Shown piece after piece: positions 34,100 to 42,729 of a stretch of 64,000 nucleotides of DNA. Where the stretch lies: positions 186,001 to 250,000 of the forward strand of contig OY282519.1 of NCBI GenBank assembly GCA_958296405.1, given 5' to 3'. Position numbers and translations under genes: made by a program. The notes beneath the pieces were generated by a model that was not told where the DNA came from, ran no database searches, and was given only the letters and a program-made list of their open reading frames with translations. The stretch comes from an uncultured Pseudomonadales bacterium. GTDB taxonomy: Bacteria > Pseudomonadota > Gammaproteobacteria > Pseudomonadales > Azotimanducaceae. Position 1 is the stretch's first letter; each line of letters opens with the position of its first letter.

Positions 34100-36106
34100 A
34101 TGAACGCCGGCGAGCGACGCCGAATACTGGTGACGAGCGCGCTCCCGTATGCGAGCGGGCCCATCCATCTTGGGCATCTGCTGGAACACATCCAAACAGA
34201 CATCTGGGTGCGCTTCCAGCGGCTGGCGGGCCACGAGTGCATCTATGTGTGCGCCGAGGACGCGCACGGCACCGCCACCATGCTGCGGGCGTCCCGCGAC
34301 AACGCCACCGCCGAGCAACTGGCCGAAGCGGCGCGCGCCGAACACAGCCGAGACTTCGCGGCGTTCCACGTCGGCCATGACAACTTCCACAGCACCCACT
34401 CGCCGGAGAACCAGCACTACTCGGAGCTCATCTACGAGCGCCTGCTGGCGAAGGGCCACATCTTCACCGCGGCGGTGGAACAGCTCTACGACGCCGAGGC
34501 GGGCCTGTTCCTGGCGGACCGCTATGTGCGCGGCGCCTGCCCGCGCTGCGGCGTCGCAGACCAATACGGTGACAACTGCGAGTCCTGCGGCGCCACCTAC
34601 GACGCGACGGAACTGATCGAGCCGCGCTCCGCCTTGTCTGGCACCGCGCCAACCCTCAAATCCTCAGACCATTACTTCTTCGACCTGTCGCAGTTCACGG
34701 ATTTCCTGCGCGCTTGGACCCGCGACGGCGTGCAGCCCGAGGTCGCCAACAAGCTGGCGGAGTGGCTGGACCAAGGGTTGAAGCCTTGGGACATCAGCCG
34801 CGATGGCCCTTACTTTGGCTTTCAGATACCCGGCCAAGAGAACAAGTACTTCTACGTCTGGATGGACGCGCCCATTGGCTACATCGCCAGTTTCCGCAAC
34901 TATTGCGACCGCGAAGGCATCAACTTCGATGACTTCTGGCGGGCGGACTCCGATTGCGAAGTGCATCACTTCATCGGCAAGGACATTGTGAACTTTCATG
35001 CGCTGTTCTGGCCGGCAGTGCTCACCGGAGCGGACTTCCGCCCCCCCACCCGCGTCCACACCCACGGCTTCATCACGGTGGATGGCGTGAAGATGTCCAA
35101 GTCCCGCGGCACGTTCGTCACCGCGGCCACCTATCTTGAACACTTGGACCCAGAGCATCTGCGCTACTACTACGCCACCAAGCTGGCCCCGAACACGGAC
35201 GACATCGACATCAACTTGGACGACTTCGCGCAGCGCGTGAACTCAGACTTGGTGGGCAAGATCGTCAACATCGCTTCGCGCTGCGCGGGCTTCCTGCACA
35301 AGGGCTTCGATTCGACGTTGGCGTCGGGCTTGAGCGACCAAGCGCTGTGGCAGGAAGCCGCCGCGGCGCGGACATCGCTGGCCGCGCTCTACGACGCTGG
35401 GGACTTCGCCCGCGTGACGCGGGAAGTGGCCGCGCTCGCGGACAGGGCGAACCAGTACATCAACGAACACGCGCCTTGGAAACTGGCCAAAGAGGCCGGC
35501 CGCGAGGCCGAGGTGCATGGCGTCTGTTCCCTCGGCATCAACCTGTTCCGCATCTTGGCGATTTACCTGAAGCCGATTCTGCCCGGCTTCGCAGAACGCG
35601 CCGAGGCGTTCCTGAACGTCGCCCCCCTCACTTGGGAGGATGCGGCTCGCCCCCTCGCCGAACACCGCATCGAGAAGTTCAAGCCCCTCGCACAGCGCAT
35701 CGACCGCAAGGCCATCGATCGCATGATCGAAGCGTCGAAGGCGTCGGACGGCGACGACGCGGCACCGCCAGCCGAGGCGCCAACCATCTCCATCGAAGAG
35801 TTTGCGAAGCTCGACCTGCGGGTCGCCCGCGTCGCCGCCGCCGAAGCGGTGGCCGGCGCCGACAAGCTGGTGCGCCTCACCCTCGATGTGGGAGACCATG
35901 AGCGGCAGGTGTTTTCCGGCATCAAGGCCGCCTACGATCCGGCGAAGCTGGTTGGGCGACAAGTGGTGGTGGTGGCGAACTTGGCGCCCCGCAAGATGCG
36001 CTTTGGCACCTCGGAGGGCATGGTGCTGGCCGCGGGGCCCGGCGACGCCGACATCTTCCTCGTGGCGCCTGATGCTGGCGCGGCGCCCGGCATGGAGGTG
36101 CGCTGA
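34100..36106 (+). CDS. metG: Methionyl-tRNA synthetase
   Basis: Charges tRNA-Met; class I synthetase of 668 residues (E. coli 677). The HIGH motif is HLGH at 23-26. A zinc knuckle of four cysteines (CPRCG...CESCG) follows, and KMSKS is at 331-335. The anticodon-binding helical domain is followed by a C-terminal tRNA-binding/dimerisation domain (about 560-668; [11 protein letters not shown]). The start ATG has no strong ribosome-binding site; the open frame upstream lacks synthetase similarity. The next gene begins immediately after the stop codon. Confidence 0.96.
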   Translation: MNAGERRRILVTSALPYASGPIHLGHLLEHIQTDIWVRFQRLAGHECIYVCAEDAHGTATMLRASRDNATAEQLAEAARAEHSRDFAAFHVGHDNFHSTHSPENQHYSELIYERLLAKGHIFTAAVEQLYDAEAGLFLADRYVRGACPRCGVADQYGDNCESCGATYDATELIEPRSALSGTAPTLKSSDHYFFDLSQFTDFLRAWTRDGVQPEVANKLAEWLDQGLKPWDISRDGPYFGFQIPGQENKYFYVWMDAPIGYIASFRNYCDREGINFDDFWRADSDCEVHHFIGKDIVNFHALFWPAVLTGADFRPPTRVHTHGFITVDGVKMSKSRGTFVTAATYLEHLDPEHLRYYYATKLAPNTDDIDINLDDFAQRVNSDLVGKIVNIASRCAGFLHKGFDSTLASGLSDQALWQEAAAARTSLAALYDAGDFARVTREVAALADRANQYINEHAPWKLAKEAGREAEVHGVCSLGINLFRILAIYLKPILPGFAERAEAFLNVAPLTWEDAARPLAEHRIEKFKPLAQRIDRKAIDRMIEASKASDGDDAAPPAEAPTISIEEFAKLDLRVARVAAAEAVAGADKLVRLTLDVGDHERQVFSGIKAAYDPAKLVGRQVVVVANLAPRKMRFGTSEGMVLAAGPGDADIFLVAPDAGAAPGMEVR

Positions 36107-36685
36107 CTGAGCGATCTGCTGCTGTTGGTGTTGAGCGCCGCGCTGGTGAGCAACTTCGCGCTGGTGCAGTTCCTCGGCCTGTGCCCATTCATGGGCATCT
36201 CCAACCGGCTGGACACGGCGTTGCCGATGGCCCTCGCCACGGCGTTCGTGCTGGTCACCTCCAGCGTTGCCGCCTTCGCCCTGCATGCGCAGTTGCTCAC
36301 GCCGCTTGGCCTTGAGTACCTGCGGTTGCCGGCCTTCATCGTGGCCATCGCGGCCGCGGTGCAATTCACCGAGACATTCGTGCGCGGCGTGAGCCCGCTG
36401 CTGCACCGGCTGCTTGGCGTCTACTTGCCGCTCATCGCCAGCAACTGCGCCGTGCTCGGCGTCGCCCTCATCGCCACCGACAGCGCCGCCAACCTCGCCG
36501 AAGTGGTGGCGCTCGCCCTTGGCGCCGCGGCTGGCTTCGCGCTGGCGTTGGCCTGCTTTGCGGCGCTGCGCGAGCGCATGGATGATGCCGTGGCGCCAGC
36601 GGCCATGCGCGGCGCGCCGTTGGCCTTGGTCACCGTCGGCATCATGGCCCTCGCCTTTCAAGGGCTGCGGGGCGTTGGCGCTTGA
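36107..36685 (+). CDS. rnfA: Electron transport complex subunit RnfA (apparent CTG start)
   Basis: Integral membrane subunit of the ion-pumping ferredoxin:NAD oxidoreductase Rnf/Rsx, 192 residues (E. coli RsxA 193), with about six membrane helices. Motifs: NFALVQFLGLCPFMGIS and LPLIASNCAVLGVAL, including the conserved cysteines. The N-terminus aligns with RsxA (DYLLL...) only if translation starts at CTG 36107, directly after the metG stop. GGAGG at 36094-36098 lies eight bases before that CTG, while the next in-frame TTG at 36125 has no such site. rnfB starts in its stop. Confidence 0.9.
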   Translation: MSDLLLLVLSAALVSNFALVQFLGLCPFMGISNRLDTALPMALATAFVLVTSSVAAFALHAQLLTPLGLEYLRLPAFIVAIAAAVQFTETFVRGVSPLLHRLLGVYLPLIASNCAVLGVALIATDSAANLAEVVALALGAAAGFALALACFAALRERMDDAVAPAAMRGAPLALVTVGIMALAFQGLRGVGA

Positions 36686-37188
36686 CCGCGGCGTTGGCGA
36701 TGGGCCTCCTTGGCGTCGCCATCGGCGCGGCGCTCGCGTTGGCGCGCACCCGTTTCCGCGCCAACGAAGACAGCGTGGTCGAGGCCGTGAACGCGCTGCT
36801 GCCGCAGAGCCAATGCGCCCAGTGCGGCTATCCCGGTTGCCGCCCCTATGCCGAAGCCATCGTCGGCGGCGCGGCGCTGAACCTGTGCCCGCCTGGCGGC
36901 CAAGACACCGCTGCCGCCCTTGCCGAGCTGTTGGGGCGCGATGGCACCGGGGCGCCGGTCACCGAACACCGCGAAGTGAAGGCGTTCATCGACGAAGCGG
37001 CCTGCATCGGCTGTGCGCTGTGTTTGGAGGCGTGTCCGGTGGATGCCATCGTCGGCGCCAACAAGTTCATGCACACCGTCATCGCCGCGCGCTGCACCGG
37101 CTGCGAGTTGTGCGTGGCGCCGTGCCCGGTGGACTGCATCGACCTCATGCCGGCCCAAGAGAGCGTTTGGCAATGGCCCCGGCCGTAG
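36682..37188 (+). CDS. rnfB: Electron transport complex subunit RnfB
   Basis: Ferredoxin-like Rnf subunit of 168 residues. It has an N-terminal membrane anchor (about 3-22), a four-cysteine cluster motif starting QSQCAQCGYPGC, and two 4Fe-4S ferredoxin motifs (CIGCALCLEACP and CTGCELCVAPCP). The TTG start overlaps the rnfA stop by four bases and gives the standard length of anchor; an ATG at 36700 is an alternative. It overlaps rnfC by 16 bases. Confidence 0.94.
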   Translation: MTAALAMGLLGVAIGAALALARTRFRANEDSVVEAVNALLPQSQCAQCGYPGCRPYAEAIVGGAALNLCPPGGQDTAAALAELLGRDGTGAPVTEHREVKAFIDEAACIGCALCLEACPVDAIVGANKFMHTVIAARCTGCELCVAPCPVDCIDLMPAQESVWQWPRP

Positions 37189-38507
37189 CCGAACTGCCGC
37201 TGCCGGCGGTGCTGCGCCATCCACTCGCCACGCCTGTAGGCCGCTTTCGCCCAAGCGCCGAGGACGGTGCGCGGGCGCGGTTGGGCGATGTCATCGCGGA
37301 GCGCTTCGAGGCCGGAGGCGGCGCGGACGAAAAGCCCGTTGAGGTGCTGCGCGCCGCGGCGAGCGGCCGCATCGAGCGAACCCCCGACGCGCTCCTGTTG
37401 CATCCCGACGGCGGCGCCAAACGCGCGCCGCCTCTGCAAGCGCCAAGCCTCGTTGAACGCACCTTGGAAGCCGGCATCGTCGGGCTCGGCGGCGCCGGCT
37501 ATCCCACCCACCTGAAGCTGCGCCAAGCGCTCGAACGCAACGCCCATGCGCTCATCGTCAATGCCGTGGAGTGCGAGGCCGGCGTCAATGCCGACCGCGC
37601 GCTGCTCAACTGCCACGCAGACGATGTGCTGCACGGCATCCACGCCGTGGCCGACGCTTTGGGCGCACCGCAGGTCACGCTCGCCGTCAGCGCACCGTTG
37701 CCAGCCGCCATCGACTTCGCCACGCAGGTGGTGGACGGTCCCTACCCGGCCGGCTGGGAGCGCGCCTTGACGCAGCGGCTCCTTGGCCTCGAGGCGCCAC
37801 CCGACGGCTATCCCACCGACGTGGGCGTGTTGGTGCTGAACGTCGCCACGGTGTTCGCCATTGGCCGCGCGTGGCGCCACGGCGAGCCGCTCATCCAGCG
37901 CGTGGTGACGGTGGGCCGGCGCGAGTTCTGGGTGCGCATCGGCCATCCGGTGGCTGAACTGCCGTTGCCGCCTGGAGCTGCCACCGTCGGCGGCCCGGTC
38001 ACCGGATGGCCGGCGGACGCCGACGCCGCAGTGGGCAAGACCACCCGCGCCGTGACGCCGCGGCCGGCCGTTGCCGCCAGCCCATGCATCCGCTGCGGCT
38101 GGTGCGCCACGGCCTGTCCCGAAGGCTTGCTGCCACAGGAGCTTTGGCACGGCATCGCCGCCGGGCGCTGGGCGCAAACCGAGCGCTTGCGCTTGGCCGA
38201 CTGCATCGAATGTGGCGCCTGCGACCTTGCCTGCCCCAGCCAACTGCCACTGCTCGCGGCATTGCGCCACGCAAAGAGCCAACGCATGGAAGCGGCGCGC
38301 CGCGACAGCGCCGCCAACTTGGCGCGCACGCGCTTCGAGGCGCGCAATGCCCGTTTGGCCGCCCGCGCCGCAGCAGACCGCGCCAAGCGCGCCAACCGCT
38401 TGCAAGCGCCACGCGACTGGATGCGGCCACGCGCCGCCGACGCGCTCCGAAACATCCCGCCCGAGCCCGAGCCGGACGCGCCGCCGGACGGCCCGCCACC
38501 GCGATGA
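37173..38507 (+). CDS. rnfC: Electron transport complex subunit RnfC
   Basis: Peripheral subunit that binds NADH and FMN, 444 residues. The motif GIVGLGGAGYPTHLKL is the nucleotide site, followed by the SLBB-like region and two 4Fe-4S motifs (CIRCGWCATACP and CIECGACDLACP). The C-terminus is a short basic/alanine-rich helix and a proline-rich end, without the long repeat tail of E. coli RsxC. The start is an ATG inside rnfB; the earlier open frame is a shadow. Confidence 0.94.
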   Translation: MAPAVAELPLPAVLRHPLATPVGRFRPSAEDGARARLGDVIAERFEAGGGADEKPVEVLRAAASGRIERTPDALLLHPDGGAKRAPPLQAPSLVERTLEAGIVGLGGAGYPTHLKLRQALERNAHALIVNAVECEAGVNADRALLNCHADDVLHGIHAVADALGAPQVTLAVSAPLPAAIDFATQVVDGPYPAGWERALTQRLLGLEAPPDGYPTDVGVLVLNVATVFAIGRAWRHGEPLIQRVVTVGRREFWVRIGHPVAELPLPPGAATVGGPVTGWPADADAAVGKTTRAVTPRPAVAASPCIRCGWCATACPEGLLPQELWHGIAAGRWAQTERLRLADCIECGACDLACPSQLPLLAALRHAKSQRMEAARRDSAANLARTRFEARNARLAARAAADRAKRANRLQAPRDWMRPRAADALRNIPPEPEPDAPPDGPPPR

Positions 38508-39376
38508 CCTCGCGTGGCGTGATGCTGCGGGTGGGCGCGGCGCTCGTGCCCGCGGCCGCCGCGGCGACTTGGTGCTTCGGTGCCGGCGTCTTGGCCAATC
38601 TCGCCATCGCCATCGCCGCCGGCATGGCGCTGGAAGCCGCTTGGGTGTGGCTGCGCCACCGCTCGTTGGCGGCGGCCACGGACGGCAGCGCTCCGGTGAC
38701 ATGCGCGCTCATTGCCCTCGCGGCGCCGCCCGGCCTCGCCTTGGGGCCGCTGCTCTTCGCCGTGGCCGTGGCCGTGTTGCTCGCCAAGCACCTGTATGGC
38801 GGTTTGGGCCGCAACGTCTTCAATCCGGCAATGGTGGGCTACGCCGCGGCCTTGGTGGCCTACCCAACGCCATTCGGCGACTGGGACGCGCTCACCGGCG
38901 CCACGGCTCTGGATGCCATGCGCTTCCGGGACGGCGCCACCGTCGCCGAGGCGTGGGGCAGCGACGCCTTTGGCGCCATCGGCGGCCGCGGCTTCGAGAT
39001 CGTCAACGCCGCGGCGCTGTTGGGCGGCGTGTGGCTGTGCGCTGCGCGCGTCGCCAACTGGCGCTTCCCAGCCGGCGTGCTGGCCAGCTTGGGCGCTTGC
39101 GCGGCGCTTGGCTACGACGGCGGCAGTTCCGGGAGCCTCGGCTCGCCGCTCTTTCATTGGTTTGCCGGCGGCACGATGCTGGCCGCCTTCTTCATCGCCA
39201 CGGATCCGGTGACGGCGCCGGCCGCCCCCGCCGCGCAATGGCTTTTCGGCGCCCTCATCGGCGCGTTCATCTATGTCATCCGAGCGTTCGGCGCCTGGCC
39301 GGATGGCATCGCCTTCGCCGTGCTGTTTGGCAACCTCGCTGCGCCGGCGCTGGATCGGTTGTGCCTGCCGCGCTGA
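38504..39376 (+). CDS. rnfD: Electron transport complex subunit RnfD
   Basis: Membrane flavoprotein of 290 residues with about eight membrane helices. The flavin is expected to be phosphoester-bound at Thr134 in the LTGATALDAM motif. Other family marks: GGLGRNVFNPAMVGYA and FHWFAGGTMLAAFFIATDPVTAP. Starts in the rnfC stop (ATGA) and overlaps rnfG by 16 bases. Confidence 0.93.
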   Translation: MTSRGVMLRVGAALVPAAAAATWCFGAGVLANLAIAIAAGMALEAAWVWLRHRSLAAATDGSAPVTCALIALAAPPGLALGPLLFAVAVAVLLAKHLYGGLGRNVFNPAMVGYAAALVAYPTPFGDWDALTGATALDAMRFRDGATVAEAWGSDAFGAIGGRGFEIVNAAALLGGVWLCAARVANWRFPAGVLASLGACAALGYDGGSSGSLGSPLFHWFAGGTMLAAFFIATDPVTAPAAPAAQWLFGALIGAFIYVIRAFGAWPDGIAFAVLFGNLAAPALDRLCLPR

Positions 39377-39858
39377 CCGCGGCGCTGCGCGGCGCACTCG
39401 TGCTAGGCGGGCTGATGGCGGTGGCGGGCCTCGGCTTGGCCCTCGTCAACGCCGGCACCGCGGCGCGCATCGAGGAGAACCGCCGCGCCGCCCGGCAGGC
39501 GGTGTTGCGGGAGCTGACCGGGCTCAACGTGGAGATGGCCACGCACCAAGACATCGTGGCTTGCGAACAAGGCTTGGTGGCGTTGGCCATGGTCGAGCGC
39601 GGCTATGGGGGCGGCATGGACGTCGTGGTCGCATTCCGCAATGGCCGCCTCGTTGGCGTGCGCGTGCCGCGCCACACCGAGACGCCCGGCTTTGCCGACA
39701 TCCTAGCGCCGGCGGATTGGATTGGCGGCCTCGGCGCACCAGACGGCGCCAACATCGACGCCGTGACCGGCGCCACCATCACCTCGCGCGCTGTGCTGCG
39801 GGCGCGCGCAGCCGCGCTCAACCGCCACCAAGAGGCAGCGCCGTGGTGCGAACGCTGA
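39361..39858 (+). CDS. rnfG: Electron transport complex subunit RnfG
   Basis: Membrane-anchored flavoprotein of 165 residues, shorter than E. coli RsxG (206). One N-terminal helix (about 6-26), then HTETPGFADI and the covalent-FMN motif TGATITSRAV with Thr139. The GTG at 39361 is chosen because later ATGs would cut into the anchor helix; GGATCGG stands just before it. The lumenal FMN domain lacks an insert present in E. coli between the anchor and the ETPG motif. Confidence 0.9.
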   Translation: MPAALTAALRGALVLGGLMAVAGLGLALVNAGTAARIEENRRAARQAVLRELTGLNVEMATHQDIVACEQGLVALAMVERGYGGGMDVVVAFRNGRLVGVRVPRHTETPGFADILAPADWIGGLGAPDGANIDAVTGATITSRAVLRARAAALNRHQEAAPWCER

Positions 39859-40442
39859 AGCTCGTCAAGGCCGCGGCGGTGGAACGCAATGCCGCATGGG
39901 CGCAAGGCTTGGGGCTGTGTCCGCTGTTTGCGGTGACAACCAGCATCGAGAACGCCGCCGCCCTTGCCCTGGCGAGCAGCGTTGTGCTCGTCGGCGCCGC
40001 GGCGGCCGTCGCGGCGTTGCGCTCGCTGGTGCCGGCAGACGTGCGGCTGCCCTGCTTCGTGCTCATCATCGCCACCCTCACGGCGAGCGTCACCATGTTG
40101 GCTGAAGCGTTCGCCTTCGACGTGTACACGCAGGTGGCGCTGTTCCTGCAGCTAGTGGTGACGAACTGCATGATCTTGGGCCGCATCGAGCAGTTCGCAT
40201 CGCGCAACCCGGTGCCTCGCGCCACGCTGGACGCCCTAGGCACCGCGCTGGGCTTCGCTTTCGCGCTGCTGATCTTGGGCGCGGTGCGGGAAGCCCTCGC
40301 TGACGCAGTGCCCCTCGCCGCGCTGGCTCCTGGCGGGTTCATCGTCGCGGGGCTCCTGCTCGCCCTGGCCCGCGCCGCAACGGCGTGGGCCGGGCGGGTG
40401 GAAAGGGGGGCGTGGGCCGGGCGGGCGGAAAGGGGAGCGTAG
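39843..40442 (+). CDS. rnfE: Electron transport complex subunit RnfE
   Basis: Integral membrane subunit of 199 residues, paired with RnfA in the membrane core. Motifs: ERNAAWAQGLGLCPLFAVT and QLVVTNCMILGRIEQFASRN with the conserved cysteines. GTG start with GAGG seven bases upstream, overlapping rnfG by 16 bases. The last about 19 residues come from a 27-bp tandem duplication and are not part of the family. The downstream nth of E. coli is not here; nth lies 5 kb further, on the other strand. Confidence 0.93.
   Translation: MVRTLKLVKAAAVERNAAWAQGLGLCPLFAVTTSIENAAALALASSVVLVGAAAAVAALRSLVPADVRLPCFVLIIATLTASVTMLAEAFAFDVYTQVALFLQLVVTNCMILGRIEQFASRNPVPRATLDALGTALGFAFALLILGAVREALADAVPLAALAPGGFIVAGLLLALARAATAWAGRVERGAWAGRAERGA
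40384..40437 (+). repeat. 27-bp tandem duplication at the end of rnfE
   Basis: Two adjacent 27-base copies (40384-40410 and 40411-40437) differing at two positions. Being a multiple of three, the duplication keeps the frame and repeats nine residues (WAGRxERGA). It reaches the rnfE stop codon. Confidence 0.85.
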
Positions 40443-40447
40443 GCAAA

Positions 40448-40467
40448 GCAAGCGCTGCGGCGCTTGC
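40448..40467 (+). terminator. Hairpin after the rnf operon, possible terminator
   Basis: A perfect 8-bp stem (GCAAGCGC and its complement) with a TGCG loop begins six bases after the rnfE stop. No T-run follows, so intrinsic termination is uncertain; it could equally protect the mRNA 3' end. The remaining bases up to 40652 show nothing further. Confidence 0.4.
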
Positions 40468-40652
40468 GCCCCAACGGCACCGCGTCCACCACGCAAACGG
40501 CCCGCCAAGCAGGCGTTTGAGCCGCCCGAACCGGCCACGACTGGCGCCGCCGGCGGTTGCTTTACGCCCAGAGTTGGGCAACGCTGCAATGTGTCCGGCT
40601 TCAAATCGTGTCAAACTTTGGCGTGTCTCGCGCCCGGGGAGAGGGACGAAGG

Positions 40653-41954
40653 GTGCAGCGCAAAAGCAGTGGCAAATCGGGCCCGTCCTCGCACGCGTTG
40701 ACGCGCCGCGCCGCGCTCAGCGGTGGCGTCGCCGGCGCCGTCTTGGGGCCGTTGGCGCACGGCGCCGGCGTTGCCGGCGCCGGCGTCACGGACACCGAGT
40801 TCGTGCTTGGCACGTCCGCCGCGTTCTCCGGGCCGTCGATGGGCCTCGGCATCGAGCTCTATCGCGGCGCGATGGCCTACTTCGAGCACATCAACCGGCA
40901 GGGCGGCATCGGCGGGCGGCGCGTCGTCCTGAAAACCTACGACGACGGCTACCAGCCAGATCCATCCGTGCGCAACACCATGAACTTGGTGCTGGAGGAC
41001 GGCGTGTTCCTGCTGTTCGGCTACGTCGGCACGCCAACGGTGACGCGCGTGTTGCCGATGTTGAAGCTGTTCCAGAATCGCAACGTCTACATGTTCTTCC
41101 CGTTCACCGGCGCGCAGCCGCAGCGGGAACCGCCATACGGCGAGTTCGCCTTCAACTTGCGCGCCTCCTATCGGCAGGAGACGGCCGGGCTGGTCAACAA
41201 CTTCTACGCTGTGGGCCGCTGGCGCATCGCCGTCTTCTACCAAGCGGACGCCTACGGCCGCAGCGGCTGGGCCGGGGTGCGGGCGGCTCTTGCGGAACGC
41301 GGCGAGACCATCGTTGGCGAGGCGACCTATCAGCGCGGCACGAAGTTCACGGCGACCATGCGGCGCCAAGTGGAGATTCTGCAGGCGGCGCAACCGGATG
41401 CTGTGATCTGCATCGGTTCGTATGCCGCATGTGCCGCGTTCGTCCGCGACGCGGTGGATTTGGGCCTGCGCGTGCCCATCGCCAACCTCTCCTTCGTCGG
41501 CAGCGAGAACTTGCTCAAACTCCTCACCGAAGGCATGGAGAACAGCAGCCAATACACCGATTGGTTGGTGAACTCGCAGGTCGTGCCGAGCTACGAGAAT
41601 GTCTCCATCCCGGCGGTGCGGGAATATCGGGAACTGATGGCGCGCTACGACCCGGCGCCGCCGGAACTGGTGACGGAACCATACACACCGTTCCCGCAGA
41701 GCTTCGTCAGCTTGGAAGGCTTCCTCAATGCGAAGCTCATGGCCGAAGTGCTGCGTCGGCTGGATGAACCGCCCACCCGCGCCGGCCTGGAACGCGCCGT
41801 GTTCGCCGTGCAGGGCTTCAACCTAGGCGTGAGCGAGTTGATTTCCTTCGGGCCAGCGCGGCGCCAAGGGATGCAGCGTGTCTACTATACGGTGGTGGAG
41901 GGCGGCCGCTTCGTCACCCTCGAAGATTGGGGCGCCAAGTTCGCAAAGACGTGA
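40653..41954 (+). CDS. Periplasmic substrate-binding protein, Leu/Ile/Val-binding (type I) family
   Basis: Exported binding protein of 433 residues. The GTG start has GGGAGAGGGACGAAGG before it; an open extension upstream is ignored. The twin-arginine pair at residues 18-19 (ALTRRAALSGG) followed by a hydrophobic stretch suggests Tat export. The mature part starts TEFVLGTSAAFSGPSMGLG, the hallmark of amino-acid/amide/urea ABC binding proteins. No ABC permease or ATPase gene is adjacent. Instead, a HAMP-type membrane sensor starts 16 bases downstream, so it may act as a sensor subunit. Ligand unknown. Confidence 0.85.
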   Translation: MQRKSSGKSGPSSHALTRRAALSGGVAGAVLGPLAHGAGVAGAGVTDTEFVLGTSAAFSGPSMGLGIELYRGAMAYFEHINRQGGIGGRRVVLKTYDDGYQPDPSVRNTMNLVLEDGVFLLFGYVGTPTVTRVLPMLKLFQNRNVYMFFPFTGAQPQREPPYGEFAFNLRASYRQETAGLVNNFYAVGRWRIAVFYQADAYGRSGWAGVRAALAERGETIVGEATYQRGTKFTATMRRQVEILQAAQPDAVICIGSYAACAAFVRDAVDLGLRVPIANLSFVGSENLLKLLTEGMENSSQYTDWLVNSQVVPSYENVSIPAVREYRELMARYDPAPPELVTEPYTPFPQSFVSLEGFLNAKLMAEVLRRLDEPPTRAGLERAVFAVQGFNLGVSELISFGPARRQGMQRVYYTVVEGGRFVTLEDWGAKFAKT

Positions 41955-41969
41955 CGGAGGGATGGAGCA

Positions 41970-42710
41970 GTGGCTGAAGCAACGAAGGTGAAGAAGCTAT
42001 TCCAAAAGACGTTGTTCGGCGTCTTTTCCCTGTTCGGCTTCATCGCGCTGTCCATGTCCGCCTTGTGCATCTACACCGTGGACACGCACCTTTCCGAAGA
42101 GTATGTGAGCAACAGCCAAGACATCGCCAAGACCATCGCGGACTCGAGCGTGGACATCATGCTGAACCGCAATTTGGCAGCGCTGCAATCCTTGGTCGAT
42201 CAGTTCGTGGAAATCCAAGGCATCAAGTACATCTACATCACCAACGAGACTGGCGAGTTCCTCGTTCACACGTTCGTGCCCGGCATCCCGGACGAAGTGC
42301 TCTCCGCAGACCCGATGAACACCGCATCCGTGGAACGCACCCTGCCCGGCATGGGAGACTTCGTCGAAGTGGGCGCGCCCATTCTCGCCGGCGTCGCCGG
42401 CACCGTCCATGTGGGCATGGACACGAGTTTGATCGCGCTCAAAATCCAACGCGCCATCGGGCGTCAGATTTACTTGATTTCCGGCGTCTTCTTGGTCGGC
42501 GTGTTCGCCGCCATTTGGCTCGTCAACCTCGCCGCCAAGCCCTTGAACGCCTTGCTTGCCTACGCCGTGGAACTCGCCCGACAAGGGCAAGCAGCGGCCG
42601 GCGAGCCGGCCGTTTTGGAACGCAACGACGAAGTGGGGCAGTTGGCGCGGCTGTTCCTGTACATGGCGCGCCAAAACAGCGGCGACGAGCCGGCGAAGGC
42701 GCCGGCTTGA
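41970..42710 (+). CDS. Two-helix membrane sensor with HAMP domain and no output domain
   Basis: Protein of 246 residues with GTG start and GGAG upstream. Layout: membrane helix 1 (about 14-36), a periplasmic CACHE/CHASE-like domain (about 37-163; contains IKYIYITNETGEFLVHTF), helix 2 (about 164-186), then a HAMP-like segment (AKPLNALLAYAVELARQG...ERNDEVGQLARLF). It ends soon after HAMP, with no kinase, cyclase or methyl-accepting part. It may relay to a separate partner or be a truncated chemoreceptor. Placed between a binding protein and an OFA carrier. Confidence 0.7.
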   Translation: MAEATKVKKLFQKTLFGVFSLFGFIALSMSALCIYTVDTHLSEEYVSNSQDIAKTIADSSVDIMLNRNLAALQSLVDQFVEIQGIKYIYITNETGEFLVHTFVPGIPDEVLSADPMNTASVERTLPGMGDFVEVGAPILAGVAGTVHVGMDTSLIALKIQRAIGRQIYLISGVFLVGVFAAIWLVNLAAKPLNALLAYAVELARQGQAAAGEPAVLERNDEVGQLARLFLYMARQNSGDEPAKAPA

Positions 42711-42729
42711 CTGTGCGCAGGCGCCACGC

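Noticed and set aside
36846-39397. Minus-strand open frames of 618 and 529 codons across rnfB-rnfG
   Set aside because: Antisense shadows of the complete rnf operon; the composition is Arg/Ala/Pro-rich without motifs.
42556-42729. Upstream extension of the OFA carrier frame
   Set aside because: It lies within the sensor gene in another frame; the ATG at 42730 gives the normal OFA N-terminus.
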